Assembly (NCBI GenBank): GCA_004554385.1
Contig: SFMO01000100.1
Span: 1 to 9,803, forward strand
Reading direction: 5' to 3'
From: Ruminococcus flavefaciens
GTDB lineage: Bacteria; Bacillota; Clostridia; Oscillospirales; Ruminococcaceae
Length of the DNA stretch: 9,803 nt
Part shown: one piece after another, positions 6,924-9,803 of the stretch
How the letters are laid out: each line of letters opens with the position of its first letter
Numbering within the stretch: the stretch's first letter is position 1
Notes under the pieces: model-generated
Seen by the model: only the letters and a program-made list of their open reading frames with translations
What the model was told of the DNA's origin: nothing
The model's database searches: none
Program-made: the position numbers and the translations under genes

Positions 6924-7025
6924 GACAAGCTGGACTTCGATGATGGGAAGTTTATAATTAGCAACGCAATATATGCAAAAGAACTTAACAAGTTGTTTAT
7001 TAACAATGCGTATAAAGAAATATAA
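6924..7025 (+). pseudogene. In-frame extension behind the TAG of the exported enzyme
   Basis: Directly after the TAG (6921-6923) the same frame continues for 33 sense codons to TAA 7023-7025. It encodes DKLDFDDGKFIISNAIYA and then KELNKLFINNAYKEI. The composition is protein-like and there is no start codon or ribosome site of its own. It may be the original C-terminus of the upstream protein, cut off by a nonsense mutation, or a fragment of another gene. Chance openness over 33 codons in this AT-rich stretch cannot be excluded. Confidence 0.35.
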
Positions 7026-7073
7026 ATATATGAAGGCTAAAGCATTATAGGGGCTAACGGTTGGCATAAGAGA

Positions 7074-7262
7074 ATGGAAGACCCAAGAAAAGAACTTTCT
7101 ACCCTCTTAGACGATACAAGTGCAACACACGAAGAACACGAAGCGGCTAAAAAGAACAATACAATATGCAGAATGCCCCGGTGGAGTAATTTCCACCAAG
7201 GCATTATTGCGTTATTTGGGTTTCGACTAGTTGTTTATGTAATTTACGTTCTTCTTTTTTGA
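7074..7262 (+). CDS. Doubtful 62-residue ORF with C-terminal hydrophobic segment
   Basis: The frame begins MEDPRKELSTLLDDTSATHEE and ends with a hydrophobic stretch (FGFRLVVYVIYVLLF) that could be a membrane anchor. There is no clear ribosome site before the ATG, and a long hairpin (7172-7205) and a likely -35 box (7243-7248) lie inside the frame, which is unusual for a real gene. I recognise no family. It is listed because the acidic start plus membrane end would suit a small membrane peptide, but a non-coding leader or terminator region is at least as likely. Confidence 0.2.
   Translation: MEDPRKELSTLLDDTSATHEEHEAAKKNNTICRMPRWSNFHQGIIALFGFRLVVYVIYVLLF
7172..7205 (+). repeat. Two-part hairpin upstream of the Mrr-type nuclease gene
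   Basis: AATGCC (7172-7177) pairs with GGCATT (7200-7205), and inside it GGTGGA (7180-7185) pairs with TCCACC (7192-7197). The two stems are separated by a symmetrical CC/AA internal loop and closed by a 6-base loop. No T-run follows directly, so it is not a standard terminator. It could be a structured RNA element or a protein-binding site. Confidence 0.55.
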
Positions 7263-7271
7263 TGTTACAAT
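7243..7271 (+). promoter_or_regulatory. Promoter of the nuclease / coiled-coil unit
   Basis: TTTACG (7243-7248) and TACAAT (7266-7271) are spaced by 17 bases, giving a leader of about 25 bases to ATG 7303, where a GGGGCAGGA ribosome site precedes the start. The -10 hexamer is the same as at 4009-4014. Confidence 0.6.
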
Positions 7272-7302
7272 ACAGAAAATAATTGAAATATGGGGCAGGA
7301 AA

Positions 7303-8061
7303 ATGAAACTTAAGTTTTCTAACACGGAACCAACAAGCTGGAGAGATTTACAAGACCAAGTTGCGCGCTTTTTAAATCAAGCTGACTATTATGCGAAAAG
7401 TCCGTGTACAATCAACACTGCCAGAGGCACAGTAGAAGTTGATGTGCTGGTTGAATCTCCCGATGAATTGGTCAAAAAAATAGTCTGTGAGTGTAAGTTC
7501 TGGGATACTCCTGTTCCAAAAGAAAAAATACATGCTTTTAGAACAGTGGTTTCGGACTCAGGTGCTTCGCTGGGTTTGTTGATTTCAAAATCAGGATTTC
7601 AATCAGGAGCCATTGAAGCTGCTAAGTATTCTAACATTCAGTTAATGACTTGGGATGAATTTCTGACGATGATCCAAAATAAGTGGATTTTGTGTAGATT
7701 AAAAAGACTTAAAGAGATTTCTGCACCACTTTCAGTGTATACGGACTATTTGGATTTTCCATATGAAAAATTATTGCCAGAAGATAAAGCAAGGTACAAT
7801 TCAGCTGTTAACGAATATATTAGTTTGAGATCAACTTGTTGGATGATTTCAAAAACAGATTTACTAAATGAAATAAACGAGCATGTGCGTTGGTATCGCA
7901 TGGAAGAATTTAGCTCAGTAGAGGACTATTTGAATTTCTTGTTTGATGAAACAGAAAGAGCCATATCATTTTACGAAGAAATAGTAAGACATTCAGGAAT
8001 TGAAATTGATAGTAGCAAATTTGAAAATTTAGAAGGATACTTGTATATGTTCCTCAACTGA
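7303..8061 (+). CDS. Mrr-type restriction endonuclease-like protein
   Basis: A 252-residue protein whose first ~125 residues form a PD-(D/E)XK nuclease domain of the Mrr/restriction endonuclease-like group. Visible marks: SWRDLQDQVARFLNQADYYA at about 12-31, the acidic catalytic aspartate in VEVDVLV (D47), the E-C-K active site in VCECKFW (E63, K65), and SKSGFQSGAIEAAKYSNIQLMTWDEF (95-120), the family's typical closing strand and helix. The catalytic set is complete, so activity is plausible. The remaining ~130 residues are a helical domain I do not recognise (DYLDFPYEKLLPEDKARY, WYRMEEFSSVEDYLNFLF). Related enzymes cut foreign or modified DNA; a defence role is inferred. The gene is AT-rich compared with the phage and WYL genes, suggesting a separate origin. 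It has its own promoter and ribosome site and probably leads a transcript running to 9371. Confidence 0.87.
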   Translation: MKLKFSNTEPTSWRDLQDQVARFLNQADYYAKSPCTINTARGTVEVDVLVESPDELVKKIVCECKFWDTPVPKEKIHAFRTVVSDSGASLGLLISKSGFQSGAIEAAKYSNIQLMTWDEFLTMIQNKWILCRLKRLKEISAPLSVYTDYLDFPYEKLLPEDKARYNSAVNEYISLRSTCWMISKTDLLNEINEHVRWYRMEEFSSVEDYLNFLFDETERAISFYEEIVRHSGIEIDSSKFENLEGYLYMFLN

Positions 8062-8236
8062 TATATATAATCCTGTGTTTCTATATGGCACACCATTAAA
8101 CACGATAGAAGCGATTGAAAAACTGGTGGAGCAGTACCGAAATAAACATCCACAAGCAATAATTAATCATGTGTTAGGGGAACAATTCACAATCTCACTG
8201 CTATCAATGAGTCCAGCATTCGTATTGATTACATAG
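8033..8236 (+). pseudogene. Disturbed 5' part of the middle gene, or a small separate gene
   Basis: In a frame shifted by one from the nuclease gene, the sequence is open from 8033 to TAG 8234-8236 and reads TDIYNPVFLYGTPLNTIEAI, then EKLVEQYRNKHPQAIINHVL. This looks like true protein, but there is no ATG before 8207; GTG 8075 is the first possible start and lacks a ribosome site. The last part (FTISLLSMSPAFVLIT) seems out of frame, while the next frame over the same bases reads HNLTAINESSIRIDYIVSGD and runs into the gene at 8236. The simplest reading is one gene broken by one or two single-base frameshifts, between about 8045 and 8060 and between about 8165 and 8200. A separate small gene whose TAG overlaps the next GTG by one base is the alternative. 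Confidence 0.5.
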
Positions 8237-8742
8237 TGAGCGGAGACGCAGACTGGCCTGAGTGGTTTGAACTTCTGTACAAACCAGCAACTGAGGAAGA
8301 CAAGCAACGGGTATACCTGTCGGCTGAAGAGTTTGCTCAATTAAGGGACGTTGCTGCAAGATACCGGGAAAGTTACGACAGATGTACTGGTTTGAACCTT
8401 ATATATGTTTTATCGGGCGCATTGTCAGGAAGATTCAATACAACTATTGATTCCGAAATATTTTCTGCAGCTGTGGCTGACATATATAACAATCCAAAAA
8501 CAGCAGAAAGTGGCGAAACAATACTGCAGAACATAGTTGATACAATCTATGCGAATAAAGACTTTGTGGGCGACGAAGTCATAAGCAGCTTTACAGAAGT
8601 CATTATAAAGGAGTTCCCAGATTTGGCATGGAGAGTCAATGAGCTCTACGAGGATAGCTATTCTTCGTTTTGGCTGTTAAATGGGATGACAAAAGAAATA
8701 AAGACAAGCATAGGAGGGGCAAAATGGCTAACGAAGCATTGA
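8236..8742 (+). CDS. Unknown protein encoded beside the coiled-coil membrane protein
   Basis: A 168-residue frame from GTG 8236. The frame is open back to 8167 and the upstream residues look coding, so GTG may not be the true start and no ribosome site precedes it. The protein begins SGDADWPEWFELLYKPATEE, is helical throughout and has no signal peptide, membrane segment or obvious catalytic motif. LNLIYVLSGALSGRFNTTID at about 54-73 is its most hydrophobic part, followed by a charged helical C-terminal half ending WLTKH. I recognise no family. It overlaps the next gene by 19 bases, so the products are probably made together and may interact. If the two ORFs from 8033 are one broken gene, the intact protein would be roughly 60-65 residues longer. 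Confidence 0.65.
   Translation: MSGDADWPEWFELLYKPATEEDKQRVYLSAEEFAQLRDVAARYRESYDRCTGLNLIYVLSGALSGRFNTTIDSEIFSAAVADIYNNPKTAESGETILQNIVDTIYANKDFVGDEVISSFTEVIIKEFPDLAWRVNELYEDSYSSFWLLNGMTKEIKTSIGGAKWLTKH
8712..8719 (+). promoter_or_regulatory. Strong ribosome site that sets the start at 8724
   Basis: AGGAGGGG lies 4 bases before ATG 8724 (6 bases counting from AGGAGG). It rules out the longer frame that opens with TTG at 8670, so the protein starts MANEALREL. Confidence 0.85.
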
Positions 8743-9371
8743 GAGAACTTCAGCTTGCAGTAGATAACTTTAAAGAAGTCGTCGATAGACTGGCTGAAAT
8801 AAAAATCATAAGTGAAAATGTTAAAGCCTCGGCGGTTAACATGGAGCAATTACGCAAAGAGCTGACCGAGTACACTGGTGAACTGACAAAATCAGCTGAT
8901 AAGGTGGAGACTCTGTGCGCACAGATCATCGAAAGTAATAAGCAGACTGCCCAACTGGTGTCAGACAAACTTGCTGATACACAGAAAGCCGTTTTAGACA
9001 GCAACGAATCTGCCATAGACCTTATAACAAAGTGCAATGATACAGTGATTGCAAAGGTGCTGGACAGTAATGCACAGACAGTAAAGAGTGTTTCTGAATA
9101 TGTTGAGGCAGTTCGAACCCAGATTGTAGAGTATTCGTTATCGGTACAGAAATCTTTAGATGAACTGCGTCTGCAGAACACAAACAATGCACGCGAATTA
9201 CGTGACAGCATCTCTTATGCAAAAGCAGATCTGGCTGTGAAAGCAGACGGCATTCAGACAAGTGTTAATAACTTGCTGGATAAGAATAAAAGTGACCATA
9301 CATTCATTATGATTGGCGCGATTTCTGCAGTGATTGCTGCTATTGCATCAATAGTTGGGCTGTTTCTCTAA
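8724..9371 (+). CDS. Coiled-coil protein with C-terminal membrane anchor
   Basis: A 215-residue protein that is almost all helix up to about residue 185, with heptad-like spacing (LRELQLAVDNFKEVVDRLAE, MEQLRKELTEYTGELTKSAD, VQKSLDELRLQNTNNARELR) and the low-complexity Ala/Lys/Gln content of a long coiled coil. Residues about 190-215 (TFIMIGAISAVIAAIASIVG, then LFL) form one hydrophobic segment at the very C-terminus, so it is tail-anchored with the coiled coil in the cytoplasm. There is no signal peptide or enzyme motif. Similar architectures occur in membrane-tethered sensors, chemoreceptor-like rods and phage-defence effectors, but I recognise no family. Its start lies inside the upstream gene (19-base overlap) behind a strong AGGAGGGG site, so it is the last gene of the nuclease unit. 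Single-base-level damage is not visible. Confidence 0.85.
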   Translation: MANEALRELQLAVDNFKEVVDRLAEIKIISENVKASAVNMEQLRKELTEYTGELTKSADKVETLCAQIIESNKQTAQLVSDKLADTQKAVLDSNESAIDLITKCNDTVIAKVLDSNAQTVKSVSEYVEAVRTQIVEYSLSVQKSLDELRLQNTNNARELRDSISYAKADLAVKADGIQTSVNNLLDKNKSDHTFIMIGAISAVIAAIASIVGLFL

Positions 9372-9467
9372 ACTAGTTTCCCAATAGTAAAAGGATACCA
9401 TAATGTTTAGCGAAGACATACCGCAACTCAGGTGCTTCTCATAACTAAGAACGATATCGGCGTGAAG

Positions 9468-9512
9468 TGCTATCATTATTCTGACAAAATATTTGTCAGA
9501 ATAATGATAGCA
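9468..9512. repeat. Perfect 21-bp inverted repeat with 3-base loop
   Basis: Bases 9468-9488 (TGCTATCATTATTCTGACAAA begins the left arm) pair without a mismatch with 9492-9512, leaving only ATA in the loop. The arm is AT-rich apart from CTGACA/TGTCAG near the loop, and no T-run follows, so it does not look like a terminator. Such long perfect arms suggest a recent or selected palindrome: a transposon-end remnant, a protein-binding palindrome or a double-stranded RNA hairpin. Confidence 0.85.
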
Positions 9513-9630
9513 TGAATAGATGAAAAAAGCGCTTTTTGGTGAATTCATAGCAGTAATGATTTCTGCGATGTTATGGCAAAAGGCATATAACTGCCGGGAT
9601 ACAACTATCCCTATGGTTATAGAGCGAAAA

Positions 9631-9737
9631 TGAATACCCCTGAGGAAATTTGAATACCCCATTTCTTTGGGTCAATAATTTAGAAGTGAAAATGAATACC
9701 CCTGTTTGGCGCGGCTTGGCTCAAACAGGGGTATTCA
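9631..9737. repeat. TGAATACCCC repeat cluster with a 16-bp hairpin
   Basis: TGAATACCCC occurs at 9631-9640, 9651-9660 and 9693-9702, and inverted at 9728-9737. The steps of 20 and 42 bases are close to multiples of about 20-21. The third copy extends to TGAATACCCCTGTTTG (9693-9708), which is perfectly complementary to 9722-9737, giving a 16-bp stem with a 13-base loop bounded by TG and CA. Spaced boxes ending in TG...CA recall IS21-family terminal repeats, but no istA/istB gene is present. A regulator-binding array is the alternative. Confidence 0.75.
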
Positions 9738-9751
9738 ATTCTATCAAAATT
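9737..9751 (-). repeat. Inverted copy of the terminator core
   Basis: AATTCTATCAAAATT is the exact reverse complement of the core AATTTTGATAGAATT found at 9778-9792 and at 154-168. It directly abuts the 16-bp hairpin, sharing base 9737, and could pair with 9778-9792 instead of letting that hairpin form. Confidence 0.7.
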
Positions 9752-9767
9752 TGCGTGATTTCACATA

Positions 9768-9802
9768 AAAGGTCGGTAATTTTGATAGAATTACCGACCT
9801 TT
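9768..9802. terminator. Terminator-like hairpin matching the tRNA-fMet terminator core
   Basis: A perfect 14-bp stem (9768-9781 with 9789-9802) closes the same 7-base loop TTGATAG as the tRNA terminator. A 23-base core is identical (9774-9796 and 150-172), while the outer stem reads AAAGGT/ACCTTT instead of AATGCA/TGCATT. The stem starts with A residues and ends with T residues, so it could terminate transcription in either direction. The window stops one base after it, so a following T-run cannot be judged. Confidence 0.65.
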
Positions 9803-9803
9803 C

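Larger units (their letters stand above)
9372..9803. other. Gene-poor region dense in inverted repeats
   Basis: No credible gene lies here. A 13-codon ORF at 9403-9444 (MFSEDIPQLRCFS) has a fair AAAGGA ribosome site and might be the cut start of a lost gene. A minus-strand frame at 9348-9662 runs through the repeats and is rejected. The region contains the hairpins and repeats listed separately, plus a perfect 14-base palindrome AAAAAGCGCTTTTT at 9524-9537. Confidence 0.6.

Noticed and set aside
8045..8065. Programmed +1 frameshift like that of prfB
   Set aside because: The stop codon context allows it on paper, but the codon before the stop (AAC) is not slippery and no ribosome-like site lies just upstream.
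8750..9211. Minus-strand frame of 153 codons rich in Ser and Leu
   Set aside because: It mirrors the coiled-coil gene; its composition is what the complement of a Lys/Glu/Ala-rich coiled coil produces.
9521..9540. Terminator at the AAAAAGCGCTTTTT palindrome
   Set aside because: The palindrome has no loop and only a 4-base G-C core, so it cannot form a proper terminator hairpin.
9348..9662. Minus-strand frame of 104 codons
   Set aside because: It passes through the 21-bp palindrome and the TGAATACCCC boxes and has no ribosome site or family resemblance.

Overview
The window looks like an accessory region of a Gram-positive gut-type Clostridia genome (Bacillota, probably Oscillospiraceae-like; this is inferred from protein style, strong AGGAGG-type ribosome sites, TTGACA/TATAAT-type promoters and a lipoprotein signal, not from a database match). 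It begins with an initiator tRNA gene (tRNA-fMet) under its own promoter, followed by two rho-independent terminators. Beyond that the DNA is a mosaic of short segments, many cut at one or both ends. It holds no integrase, transposase, rRNA gene or CRISPR array.

Layout: (1) 1-273, tRNA-fMet, promoter and terminators. (2) 300-417, four spaced repeats of a CCCGTTGTAACTTCG-type unit. (3) 495-857, minus strand, the C-terminal remnant of what looks like a helicase/restriction-type protein. It is joined tail-to-tail with (4) 841-2184, a 1.3-kb scrap of a siphophage head-tail module: head closure protein (5'-truncated), HK97-gp10-type protein, tail terminator-like protein and 3'-truncated tail tube protein. 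(5) 2185-2569, no gene seen. (6) 2570-3936, a two-gene unit of a very acidic EF-hand protein and a WYL-domain transcription factor. (7) 3937-6923, a promoter, a possible 50-residue ORF, a large TPR-like lipoprotein and an exported protein with a histidine/GD-H pattern resembling P1 nuclease/zinc phospholipase C. (8) 6924-7302, mostly non-coding, with a strong hairpin and a promoter. (9) 7303-9371, an AT-richer unit: an Mrr-type nuclease, a frame-disturbed middle gene and a coiled-coil protein with a C-terminal membrane anchor. (10) 9372-9803, no credible gene but dense in inverted repeats: a perfect 21-bp hairpin, three direct TGAATACCCC boxes plus an inverted one, and a terminator-like hairpin sharing a 23-bp core with the one behind the tRNA.

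The phage scrap and helicase remnant are probably decayed. The EF-hand/WYL pair, the lipoprotein/exported enzyme pair and the nuclease/coiled-coil unit look intact and expressed, apart from the disturbed start of the middle gene of the last unit. The best candidate for an undescribed system is the 7303-9371 unit, where a PD-(D/E)XK nuclease sits with a coiled-coil tail-anchored membrane protein. The second is the secreted lipoprotein/enzyme pair at 4151-6923. Both functions are inference from sequence patterns only.
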